Origin: an uncultured Sphingomonadaceae bacterium
GTDB taxonomy: Bacteria; Pseudomonadota; Alphaproteobacteria; Sphingomonadales; Sphingomonadaceae
Direction of reading: 5' to 3'
DNA length: 6,129 nt
NCBI GenBank assembly: GCA_937920575.1
Contig: CAKZSF010000209.1
Span: forward strand, 1 to 6,129
Of this stretch, positions 1-5,781 are shown one piece after another. The stretch's first letter is position 1, and each line of letters starts with the position of its first letter. The translations under genes and the position numbers were made by a program. A model generated the notes under the pieces. The model saw only the letters and a list, made by a program, of their open reading frames with translations, had not been told where the DNA came from and searched no databases.

Positions 1-2
1 GG

Positions 3-94
3 TGGCGGAGACGGAGGGATTCGAACCCTCGATACCCGTTACCAGGTATGGTTCCTTAGCAGGGAACTGGTTTCAGCCACTCACCCACGTCTCC
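3..94 (-). tRNA. tRNA-Ser (anticodon GCT)
   Basis: Decodes AGC/AGU serine codons. On the minus strand the acceptor stem GGAGACG (94-88) pairs with CGTCTCC (13-7), followed by discriminator G (6) and a genome-encoded CCA (5-3). The anticodon stem GTTCC/GGAAC (67-63 with 55-51) closes the 7-nt loop CTGCTAA, which puts GCT at 60-58. A long variable arm (ATACC pairing with GGTAT) marks a class II tRNA, as serine tRNAs are. The T arm is GAGGG-loop-CCCTC (30-14) with TTCGAAT in the loop. Every arm is intact, so a functional gene is very likely. Confidence 0.97.
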
Positions 95-99
95 GCACG

Positions 100-122
100 A
101 CGCATATTGCTTGCAAATGCGT
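100..122. repeat. Interrupted inverted repeat in the tRNA-Ser leader
   Basis: ACGCAT (100-105) is mirrored by ATGCGT (117-122), and inside it TTGC (107-110) by GCAA (113-116), with one unpaired A on the left arm. In the precursor tRNA it could fold as a 5'-leader hairpin next to the RNase P site; as DNA it could bind a dimeric protein. Its role is unknown. Confidence 0.4.
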
Positions 123-135
123 GGCTAGGCCGCGC

Positions 136-164
136 GCTATAACGAGCGCAGGTTAACGCGGCAA
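136..164 (-). promoter_or_regulatory. Probable sigma-70 promoter of the tRNA-Ser gene
   Basis: On the minus strand a -35-like TTGCCG (164-159) and a -10-like TATAGC (141-136) are separated by exactly 17 nt. Transcription would begin near 129, giving a leader of about 35 nt to be removed by RNase P at position 94. The spacer contains GTTAAC (152-157). Prediction from motif and spacing only. Confidence 0.55.
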
Positions 165-330
165 GTATCCTCTCTCAATTCGCGCAATTTCCCGTCAACA
201 GTTGCAGAAATGGTGGGAACTGCGCGAGCAAAGCCTCGCCCTGTCGCAAAAGGGATTCGCTTCGTCGCCGGTTCATTGCCGCTTCAGGCGTGAAGGACTC
301 TCGTGAGGTTCGCTACGTGTGCAAACACCC

Positions 331-337
331 GGAGAAG
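331..337 (+). promoter_or_regulatory. Shine-Dalgarno site of eipA
   Basis: GGAGAAG lies 4 nt before the ATG at 342. It decides the start in favour of 342 over the in-frame GTG at 303, which has no comparable site and would put 13 extra residues, including several arginines, ahead of the signal peptide. Confidence 0.75.
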
Positions 338-341
338 AACC

Positions 342-1166
342 ATGTTGTCATCAGCCACTGCAACTTTGCGCCGCGCGCTTGCCGGTCTCGCCGGATTGAG
401 CCTGTTGGTCGCCGCGCCGGTTGCCGCCCAGATCGAATCGATCGATCCGAACGCCGCGATTGATGCGGATTTGGCGACGCCCTCTGCCACCAATGACCTG
501 CCCAGTATCGATGCCGAAAGCGTGATATCAGAGGAAATGCCCGGCGATCCGCCGTTGAGCGTTGGTGATGCGGATTTTCTGCCGGCTGCAGAAACACAGC
601 CCGATGCCGCCGCAGAACCGCAAACGACGGCGAGCTATTCCGGCGATCTCGCTCCGGGGCCGATTGAAGAAACCGATGACAGCCAAACGTATCAGAGGGA
701 TGATCTGATCGGAGCCGCCGAGGGCGTGTTTGGCAAAGGTGCCGAAGGGCTGGCTGGCCTGATTCAGGATATTCTGAAGGATCAAGGCGAGCCCAACGCC
801 TATATCGTTGGCCGTGAGGGTGGCGGCGCGTTTATCCTTGGTGTCCGCTATGGCTCGGGCACATTGCATCACAAGGTGGAGGGCGAGCGGCCGGTTTATT
901 GGACCGGTCCGTCAATCGGATTTGATGCAGGCGCCAATGTCGGCAGCACCTTCGTGCTGGTCTATAATCTGTGGGATAGCGAAGATCTGTATAAGCGCTT
1001 TGCAGCGGGTGAGGGCCAGGCCTATTTGGTGGGCGGCATGAACGCGAGTTACCTGCGCCGCGGTGATGTGGTCATGATCCCGATCCGCGTGGGTGCCGGG
1101 CTGCGTCTGGGCGTGAATGCCGGGTATATGAAGTTTTCCAAAAAGCAGCGCTGGCTGCCCTTCTGA
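342..1166 (+). CDS. eipA: DUF1134 / EipA-family periplasmic envelope protein
   Basis: A 274-residue secreted protein. Residues 1-29 form a signal peptide: a start with two arginines (R10, R11), a hydrophobic stretch rich in Leu, Ala and Val, and a VAA|Q cleavage site after residue 29. Residues 30 to about 105 are a low-complexity Asp/Ala/Pro/Glu-rich linker, probably disordered. From about 110 to the end comes the DUF1134 domain, recognisable by GREGGGAFILGVRYGSG, the WTGPSIGFD segment, VYNL, YLVGG, and the GLRLGVNAGYMKFS ending. The family is known in alphaproteobacteria. Brucella EipA is periplasmic and supports cell-envelope integrity; its molecular activity is not settled. The gene seems monocistronic: a tRNA gene diverges upstream and a hairpin and a palindrome separate it from the next gene. 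Brucella eipA is reported to be CtrA-controlled, but I see no full TTAA-N7-TTAA box here. Family call strong, symbol by homology. Confidence 0.88.
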   Translation: MLSSATATLRRALAGLAGLSLLVAAPVAAQIESIDPNAAIDADLATPSATNDLPSIDAESVISEEMPGDPPLSVGDADFLPAAETQPDAAAEPQTTASYSGDLAPGPIEETDDSQTYQRDDLIGAAEGVFGKGAEGLAGLIQDILKDQGEPNAYIVGREGGGAFILGVRYGSGTLHHKVEGERPVYWTGPSIGFDAGANVGSTFVLVYNLWDSEDLYKRFAAGEGQAYLVGGMNASYLRRGDVVMIPIRVGAGLRLGVNAGYMKFSKKQRWLPF

Positions 1167-1175
1167 TTGCCAACA

Positions 1176-1194
1176 TCACCGTTTTCCGCGGTGA
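1176..1194 (+). terminator. Hairpin after eipA, possible weak terminator
   Basis: TCACCG (1176-1181) pairs with CGGTGA (1189-1194) around a 7-nt loop, starting 9 nt after the eipA stop codon. No run of T follows, so it does not meet the usual intrinsic-terminator rule. It may instead protect the 3' end of the mRNA. Confidence 0.3.
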
Positions 1195-1229
1195 ATAGGT
1201 TTGCGCGCGCAGACGCTCGCGATCACCGT

Positions 1230-1247
1230 TTGCAATACATATTGCAA
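1230..1247. promoter_or_regulatory. 18-bp palindrome, candidate operator of the aminotransferase
   Basis: TTGCAATACATATTGCAA consists of two 8-bp arms, TTGCAATA and TATTGCAA, that are exact inverted repeats around a 2-bp centre (CA). It ends 32 bp before the aminotransferase ATG (1280) in the 113-bp gap after eipA, the expected place for an operator. The arms are AT-rich in a GC-rich setting. Symmetry and size suit a dimeric helix-turn-helix regulator (MarR-, Lrp- or TetR-like sites can look like this), but the regulator cannot be named. An ATG begins at 1247 on its right edge. Confidence 0.5.
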
Positions 1248-1279
1248 TGGCTCGCGGTGCGCGGCATGGCTTTGCGCCT

Positions 1280-2458
1280 ATGCTAAACAATCTTGCCCCC
1301 CAATCGCCCGATGCGCTCCTCGCTCTGATCAAGCTCCACGCCGCCGACCCGCGTCCGGATAAAATTGATCTGGGAGTTGGCGTCTATCGCGACGAAGCAG
1401 GCGCAACGCCAGTGTTCCGCGCGATCAAAGCGGCCGAGCAAAAGCTGGTCGAGACTCAGGAATCGAAATCCTATCTCGGGCCAGAGGGTGACACGGGCTT
1501 TGTAACGGCTCTGATGCCTTACATTTTCGGCACGGATGCAACGCGCGGCGGCCGCATCGAAGGGATGCAAACGCCGGGCGGCACAGGTGCCGTGCGGCTC
1601 GCGCTTGCTCTGGTTCAGCGTGCGGGTGCGAAACGCGTCCTGCTGGGCACACCAAGTTGGCCCAATCACGCGCAAATTCTCGCCGATGTCGGATTGGAGA
1701 TGGTGCCGTTTGCCCATGCCAAGTCCGACGGGACCGCCGACATGGACGCATTGCTTGGTGCAATTGAACAGTCAGGCGAGGGGGACGTGATCCTGCTGCA
1801 TGGCTGCTGCCACAACCCGACCGGCGTCGAATACACTGACGAGCAATGGGACACGCTGGCTGCAGCGATTGCCACGAAGGGCATTTTTCCGATTGTCGAC
1901 ACCGCCTATCAGGGGCTCGGCAATGGCCTTGAAGAAGACGCCTATGGCACGCGTGCAATTGTGGATGCAGTGCCTGAAACGCTGGTCTGCTATAGCTGCG
2001 ACAAGAATTTCGGTGTCTATCGCGACCGCGTTGGAGCATTTTATATGGTTGCGGCCAACAGCGATGATTTGCCCGCAATTACCTCGAACGCGAATGCGCT
2101 GGCGCGGGCCAATTGGTCGATGCCGCCTGATCATGGCGGGGCAGTGATCCGCACAATCCTGCGCGATCCGGATATGACGCAAATGTGGCTCGACGAGCTG
2201 CAGTCCATGCGCGAGCGGATCCGTGCAGTGCGCGAAAGATTGGCCGCGGCTGACAATGAAGTTCCCGCGCTCGATCTGACCCAATTGGCGCGTCAAAATG
2301 GCCTGTTCGCGATGCTGCCAATCAGCAAGGAGCAAGTCGCGCAACTGCGTGAGGACCACGGCGTCTATATGGCGGGGTCCGGCCGGATCAACATTGCCGG
2401 CCTGACAATGGATTCGGTCGACCAATTCATCACTGGCTTGAAGGCTGTGACTTCTTGA
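1280..2458 (+). CDS. Class I PLP aminotransferase (aromatic / aspartate type)
   Basis: A 392-residue cytoplasmic fold-type I enzyme that moves amino groups between aromatic amino acids or aspartate and a 2-oxo acid such as 2-oxoglutarate. Visible family signatures: IDLGVGVYRDEAG near the N terminus; TPGGTGAVR, the cofactor phosphate loop; HGCCHNPTG with N179; VDTAYQGLGNGLEED with D207 and Y210; CDKNFGVYRDRVGAFY with the PLP-binding lysine K242; and SGRINIAG with substrate-carboxylate arginine R369. These match N194, D222, Y225, K258 and R386 of pig/E. coli aspartate aminotransferase. Length is normal. I chose ATG 1280 (MLNNLAPQSPDALL) because the family usually begins there; the in-frame ATG at 1247 adds 11 atypical residues and lies on the palindrome. 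Neither start has a good Shine-Dalgarno site. Exact substrate preference (TyrB- or AspC-like) cannot be read from the sequence. Confidence 0.93.
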   Translation: MLNNLAPQSPDALLALIKLHAADPRPDKIDLGVGVYRDEAGATPVFRAIKAAEQKLVETQESKSYLGPEGDTGFVTALMPYIFGTDATRGGRIEGMQTPGGTGAVRLALALVQRAGAKRVLLGTPSWPNHAQILADVGLEMVPFAHAKSDGTADMDALLGAIEQSGEGDVILLHGCCHNPTGVEYTDEQWDTLAAAIATKGIFPIVDTAYQGLGNGLEEDAYGTRAIVDAVPETLVCYSCDKNFGVYRDRVGAFYMVAANSDDLPAITSNANALARANWSMPPDHGGAVIRTILRDPDMTQMWLDELQSMRERIRAVRERLAAADNEVPALDLTQLARQNGLFAMLPISKEQVAQLREDHGVYMAGSGRINIAGLTMDSVDQFITGLKAVTS

Positions 2459-2475
2459 TGGAGCCTCTGGCGTGA
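2458..2475 (+). other. Five-codon mini-ORF bridging two genes (possible translational coupling)
   Basis: The aminotransferase stop TGA (2456-2458) shares its A with an ATG (2458-2460) that reads MEPLA and stops at TGA (2473-2475). That stop overlaps the GTG start of the next gene (2472-2474). The GGAG that serves the GTG (2460-2463, 8-nt spacing) lies inside the mini-ORF. The geometry would let ribosomes pass from one gene to the next, but it could be chance. Confidence 0.25.
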
Positions 2476-3017
2476 ACCGCCAGCCCACCCTAGAGGGCGA
2501 GCGCGTGCTGTTGCGGCCGCTTGAACCGGATGATTGGGACGCATTGTTCGCCATCGCATCGGATCCGATGGTGTGGGAACAGCACCCCTTTCATGACCGC
2601 TGGAAAGAGGACGTGTTCCGCGCTTTCTTTGATGATGCGCTGGCCAAAGGCGGTGCGCTCGCAGCGATCGACAAGGCCAAGGACCAATTGATCGGAACGT
2701 CTCGGTATCAGGAATATGATCCGGAAGAGGGCGGCTCGGTTGAAATTGGTTGGACGTTTCTGGCCCCGCGCTGTTGGGGCACGGGCCTCAACCACGCCAT
2801 GAAGCGGCTGATGCTGGAACACGCCTTCCAAAGCGTGGGCAGAGTTGATTTCCGCGTGGGTGAGACGAATTACCGCTCGCGTCAGGCGCTCGAGAATATC
2901 GGCGCAGTGCGCACACGGCGCACGGATTTGCAGCTTTATCAGGGCAAGCGCCTGATCCACATCGTTTACGAGATTACGCGAGAGAGTTTCGCGAGCGGGC
3001 CACTAAGCACTGCCTGA
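2472..3017 (+). CDS. GNAT-family N-acetyltransferase (RimJ/RimL-like)
   Basis: A 181-residue acetyl-CoA-dependent acetyltransferase of the Acetyltransf_3 type. It opens with LEGERVLLRPLEPDDWDAL, the usual first strand and helix of RimJ/RimL-like proteins. The acetyl-CoA loop is RCWGTGLNHAMK, fitting R/Q-x-x-G-x-G/A, just after the strand VEIGWTF. The C-terminal motif NYRSRQALENIGAV matches the usual N-x-x-S-x-x-x-x-E-x-x-G. The start is GTG with GGAG 8 nt upstream, 13 bp after the aminotransferase stop, so the two genes are probably co-transcribed. The substrate is unknown: RimJ/RimL relatives acetylate ribosomal proteins, other proteins, amino acids or antibiotics. The pairing with an aminotransferase suggests amino-acid-related work but proves nothing. 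It ends 13 bp from convergent ribE, with no clear terminator between them. Confidence 0.88.
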   Translation: MNRQPTLEGERVLLRPLEPDDWDALFAIASDPMVWEQHPFHDRWKEDVFRAFFDDALAKGGALAAIDKAKDQLIGTSRYQEYDPEEGGSVEIGWTFLAPRCWGTGLNHAMKRLMLEHAFQSVGRVDFRVGETNYRSRQALENIGAVRTRRTDLQLYQGKRLIHIVYEITRESFASGPLSTA

Positions 3018-3030
3018 GTTTGCGAAGTGG

Positions 3031-3651
3031 TTAGGCGTCAGCCTTCGCCGCGCGCAGACCTTCCATCCGCTTCAGATACCGCGCCAGCACATCGATCTCC
3101 AGATTGACCCTGTCGCCAGCGCTTAGCGCGCCCAGCGTAGTCACTTCGCCGGTGTGCGGAATGATGTTGAGCTCGAAATCGGCGCTGCCATCCTGCTGGT
3201 CAGTGACATTGTTGACTGTCAGCGAAACGCCATTGACTGTGATCGAGCCTTTTGTCGCGATATAGGCTGCAAGTTCGGCCGGAGCGCGAATTGCGAAATG
3301 GATCGAATCGCCAGTTTCCTCGCGAAAAATGACTTGGCCGACACTGTCGACATGGCCCGTGACAATGTGCCCGCCCAACTCGTCACCCAATTTCAACGAT
3401 GGCTCCAGATTGAGTTTTGATCCGGCGTCCCACATGCCGGGTACGGATCGTGCGACAGTCTCGCCGGAAATGTCGACGCTGAATGTGCCTTCGCCGCATT
3501 CGACCACCGTTAGACACACGCCAGAGCAACAAATCGATGCGCCCATCGCAATGGTGCTGGTGTCCCACGGACAGGCAATGACGCAGCGCAAATCGCCGCG
3601 TTGTTCGCTGGTTTCAATGGTGCCGATGGCAGTGACAATTCCGGTGAACAT
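3031..3651 (-). CDS. ribE: Riboflavin synthase, alpha chain
   Basis: Catalyses the last step of riboflavin synthesis (EC 2.5.1.9): two molecules of 6,7-dimethyl-8-ribityllumazine yield riboflavin and 5-amino-6-ribitylaminouracil. At 206 residues it is close to the E. coli protein (213). It starts with the hallmark MFTGIV and holds two lumazine-binding barrels, residues about 1-90 and 95-190. The first carries CCSGVCLTV (41-49) and SVDISGETVARS (58-69); GGHIVTGHVDSVG (93-105) leads into the second; the second carries KGSITVNGVSLTV (134-146) and NIIPHTGEVTTLG. The ending DVLARYLKRM is typical. Its ATG overlaps the ribD stop by one base (TAATG), and GAGG stands 7 nt upstream, so it is translated from the ribD message. 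Some genomes call this gene ribC. Confidence 0.96.
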   Translation of the reverse strand: MFTGIVTAIGTIETSEQRGDLRCVIACPWDTSTIAMGASICCSGVCLTVVECGEGTFSVDISGETVARSVPGMWDAGSKLNLEPSLKLGDELGGHIVTGHVDSVGQVIFREETGDSIHFAIRAPAELAAYIATKGSITVNGVSLTVNNVTDQQDGSADFELNIIPHTGEVTTLGALSAGDRVNLEIDVLARYLKRMEGLRAAKADA

Positions 3652-4634
3652 TATGCTTCCTCGTTTCGCTCGCGGTCATAGGCTTCGCATGTGTCGCTGC
3701 CAAGCTGGCATTGCTCGGCCAATTGCCATTGGCCATGCGTAGCCGCCAGATCGGTCAGCCCCAGATCGCCAATCGCCGGATGTGCGTCTCCGCCCAGTAG
3801 GATCGGCGCGCGATAGATCAGCAGGCGGTCCACCAGATCGGCGGAGAGAAAAGAGGCCGCAGCGCCACCTCCGCCTTCGACAAAGAGATAAAGCGTCTCT
3901 TCCAGCTTCGCGATATCCTGCGGGGAATTGATCACCTTCACGCCGTCTGGCGGCACGCCGCGGGTGAGCAGAACACGCTTGGGGCTGCGATCCTCCAACC
4001 CCGGCAGGCGCACATTCAGACGGGGCTTGTCTGCGCGCCATGTCCCGCCGCCGACCAGTATCGCATCGGCTTTCGCGCGTTCGGCATGAGTGTGTGCCCG
4101 CGCTTCCGCGCCTGTGATCCATTGGCTGGTTCCGTCAGCGAGCGCGATTTTGCCGTCCAGTGACAAGGCGAGTTTGAGCGTCACATGAGGGCGGCCATAT
4201 TCGTGCCGCATTAGATAACCCGCAAGGCTCGCTCGGCTGGGGGCGTGCTCGACGGTGTCCACCGCAATCCCTGCTGCGCGCAACATCGCGGCGCCTTCTC
4301 CCGCGGTTCTTGGATCGGGATCAGTTACGCCGATCACAACGCGCGCCACGCCAGCATCGATCAGCGAAATCGCGCAGCTGGGCCCACGTTTGCTGTCATG
4401 TGCGCATGGCTCCAGCGTAACATAGGCGGTTGCGCCTTTGGCTTTCGCGCCGGCCATGGCCAGCGCCATCGCTTCGGCGTGTGGGCGGCCACCGGGTTGA
4501 GTCCAGCCTTGCCCGATCACGACATCGTTCTTGGTCAAGATCGCAGCAACACCGGGATTGGGTCGGCTCAAGGGGCGGGCGCGGCTGGCCAACCGGGCCG
4601 CCGCATCCAGCCACCGCAAATCGTGCTTATTGAT
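3651..4634 (-). CDS. ribD: Bifunctional riboflavin deaminase/reductase RibD
   Basis: Carries out the second and third steps of the GTP branch: deamination (EC 3.5.4.26) then NADPH-dependent reduction (EC 1.1.1.193) of the pyrimidine precursor. The N-terminal zinc deaminase domain (about 5-145) shows HAE (H52, E54) and PCAHDSKRGPSC (C77, C87), the three zinc ligands plus the catalytic glutamate. The reductase domain (about 148-327) shows KLALSLDGKIA, SQWITG, DAILVGGGTWRADKPRL and a VEGGGGAAASF loop. The start is uncertain. Conserved sequence begins at about DLRWLDAAARLA, yet no ATG, GTG or TTG lies just before it. The listed start is an ATC codon (4634-4632) with GGAG 6 nt upstream, giving 327 residues. 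The first standard codons are TTG at 4619 (322 residues, no ribosome site) and, upstream, ATG at 4712 (353 residues, 86-bp overlap with the previous gene). It overlaps the preceding gene by 8 bp. Confidence 0.9.
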   Translation of the reverse strand: MNKHDLRWLDAAARLASRARPLSRPNPGVAAILTKNDVVIGQGWTQPGGRPHAEAMALAMAGAKAKGATAYVTLEPCAHDSKRGPSCAISLIDAGVARVVIGVTDPDPRTAGEGAAMLRAAGIAVDTVEHAPSRASLAGYLMRHEYGRPHVTLKLALSLDGKIALADGTSQWITGAEARAHTHAERAKADAILVGGGTWRADKPRLNVRLPGLEDRSPKRVLLTRGVPPDGVKVINSPQDIAKLEETLYLFVEGGGGAAASFLSADLVDRLLIYRAPILLGGDAHPAIGDLGLTDLAATHGQWQLAEQCQLGSDTCEAYDRERNEEA

Positions 4635-5052
4635 CGCCCGCTCCGGCAGGGGTGGTGCCTGTTGCTTCGGCAGCTTTCTCTTCTTCGATTTCGCGTTCCA
4701 TCTCGTCGACATCGATTCCACTTGCACGGCCAAGCGTGCGGTAGATCTCTTTGCGAAATTCGGCGCGTTCTGCCGCTTCGGCCCGCAACCGGTCCTGCCG
4801 TTCCTGGTTCGCGATGTTGGAGGCCATGATCTCCTCATCCGTCCGGTCTGGCGCGAAGGATGTGATGTAGGTGATGTCAGGGCTACGCGGTTTGATCGGC
4901 TGGTCGTCGGGGATGAACGCCATAAAAATGAAGAAGGTGGCCGCAATCGATACGCCCATGATCTGCCATTTGTGCGGTGTGGGACGCGAAAATTCATGCG
5001 CGAAATCACGGGCACCGGCAAGCGGGTTGAGTCGGGCGAAGAACTTTCTCAT
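4627..5052 (-). CDS. Conserved sphingomonad single-pass membrane protein, function unknown
   Basis: A 141-residue protein. Residues 1-28 are basic and amphipathic (MRKFFARLNPLAGARDF), residues about 29-47 form one transmembrane helix (WQIMGVSIAATFFIFMAFI), followed by the segment DITYITSFAPDRTDEEIMASN (trimmed here at 20 residues or fewer: DITYITSFAPDRTD). The rest, about 80-130, is highly charged with many Glu, Arg and Ala and is probably a long helix or coiled coil. I recall similar proteins as hypothetical genes next to ribD in sphingomonads, without a known function. ATG 5052 is preferred; a TTG at 5061 would add three residues. No Shine-Dalgarno site precedes either. Its stop (TAA, 4629-4627) lies within the proposed ribD start, so the two are very likely co-transcribed. 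Confidence 0.8.
   Translation of the reverse strand: MRKFFARLNPLAGARDFAHEFSRPTPHKWQIMGVSIAATFFIFMAFIPDDQPIKPRSPDITYITSFAPDRTDEEIMASNIANQERQDRLRAEAAERAEFRKEIYRTLGRASGIDVDEMEREIEEEKAAEATGTTPAGAGDQ
4641..4644 (-). promoter_or_regulatory. Shine-Dalgarno-like GGAG for ribD
   Basis: GGAG on the minus strand is followed by a 6-nt spacer (CGGGCG) and then ATC (4634-4632). Spacing is ideal for that codon and too long (21 nt) for the TTG at 4619. It lies inside the end of the preceding gene. This is the main reason for proposing the unusual start. Confidence 0.4.
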
Positions 5053-5059
5053 GCGACGC

Positions 5060-5089
5060 AAGATAGGGGCTTTCGCCGCGCTTCGCCAG
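5060..5089 (-). promoter_or_regulatory. Weak candidate promoter before the membrane protein gene and ribD-ribE
   Basis: On the minus strand TATCTT (5065-5060) could be a -10 element, with CTGGCG (5089-5084) 18 nt upstream as a poor -35. The -10 ends 7 nt before the ATG at 5052, so transcription would begin at or next to the start codon. This would fit a leaderless message and explain the missing ribosome site. Motif match is modest. Confidence 0.22.
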
Positions 5090-5365
5090 TGTCTGTTGTG
5101 AGTCAGCGCGCGCAGGGGCTAGCCAAAGCTCGCATAAAGGCTGCGCCCATGGTCTTTCAACCAACGGTCCGCGGCCTTGATATCATCTTCGAACAGGTCG
5201 CCAAGCAGGGCGTGAAAGGCAGGGCTGTGATCGAAATGCACGATGTGTGCGACTTCATGCGCGACGACGGAACGGCGTACGAAATCGGGCGCTTGGATCA
5301 AACGCCAATTGATCCGCACTGTGCCGCTGGTCGAGCAACTGCCCCAGCGCCGCTTGGCCCGCGAC

Positions 5366-5573
5366 AGGCGCAATCCCGGCAATGCGACGCCTGCTTTGTC
5401 GCAATATTCGGCAAGATCGGCTTCCATCAATGGCAAGGCGTCGCTTTCCAGCCAGCGTTGCAGGCGTTTTACTAACGTGTCCTTGGGGCCGCCGAGCGTG
5501 ATCGCTGCGCCAGCCAGCACCGGCTTACGCGGGCGGGCCTCGTCCCACAAAATCGTGATGTCTTGCCCGCGAT
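5366..5573. repeat. 208-bp tandem repeat, copy joined to the C-terminal half of the metallopeptidase
   Basis: Matches 5574-5781 at a constant offset of 208 with no gaps and, by my count, 11 mismatches (about 95% identity). It encodes YRGQDITILWDEARP to LPGLRLSRA in frame with the zinc-motif half. The short sequence GCCCGCGA occurs just outside and at both ends of the array (5357-5364, 5565-5572, 5773-5780). Confidence 0.95.
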
Positions 5574-5781
5574 AGGCGCAATCCCGGCAATGCGACGCCT
5601 GCTTTGTTGCAATATTCGGCAAGGTCGGCTTCCAGCAGTGGCAAGGCGTCGCTTTCCAGCCAGCGTTGCAGGCGTTTCACAAGCGTGTCTTGGGGGCCGC
5701 CCAGCGTGATCGCTGCGCCAGCCAGCACCGGCTTACGCGGGCGGGCCTCGTCCCACACAATCGTGATGTCTTGCCCGCGAT
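5574..5781. repeat. 208-bp tandem repeat, copy joined to the N-terminal half of the metallopeptidase
   Basis: Second copy of the unit at 5366-5573, in frame with the N-terminal half. It differs at four residues (V for L, Q for K, L for M, N for D) and at several synonymous positions. Because 208 is not a multiple of three, reading through this copy enters the other one out of frame. Confidence 0.95.

Noticed and set aside
1..94. tRNA-Ser as an integration site for a mobile element
   Set aside because: The tRNA 3' end lies at the window edge, the tRNA is intact, and no integrase or second att-like copy is visible on the side that can be seen.
303..341. GTG start at 303 for eipA
   Set aside because: No ribosome site; the extra residues would spoil the signal peptide, while ATG 342 has GGAGAAG at a good distance.
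1425..2078. Long open frame on the minus strand opposite the aminotransferase gene
   Set aside because: It lies wholly within a well-supported gene, its protein is rich in Arg, Cys and His with no motif, and such frames are expected opposite GC-rich coding sequence.
3000..3030. CCACT/AGTGG inverted repeat between the convergent acetyltransferase and ribE genes as a bidirectional terminator
   Set aside because: The stem is only 5 bp around a 21-nt loop, with no T run on either side.
4635..5021. Long upstream extension of ribD to 5021 (456 residues)
   Set aside because: The extension is the out-of-frame shadow of the membrane protein gene, is rich in Arg, Ser and Pro, and lies before the point where RibD homology starts.
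3651..5118. FMN riboswitch controlling ribD-ribE
   Set aside because: The genes follow others with overlaps and the only gap (5053-5118) is too short for the conserved six-helix element.
4531..5475. 314-codon plus-strand open frame across ribD, the membrane protein gene and the metallopeptidase
   Set aside because: It is antisense to three genes with recognisable protein motifs and itself shows no coherent domain.
5525..5622. Programmed ribosomal frameshift joining the two metallopeptidase halves
   Set aside because: A simple slip would translate the repeated segment twice, and no slippery heptamer is seen at the junction; duplication damage explains the data better.
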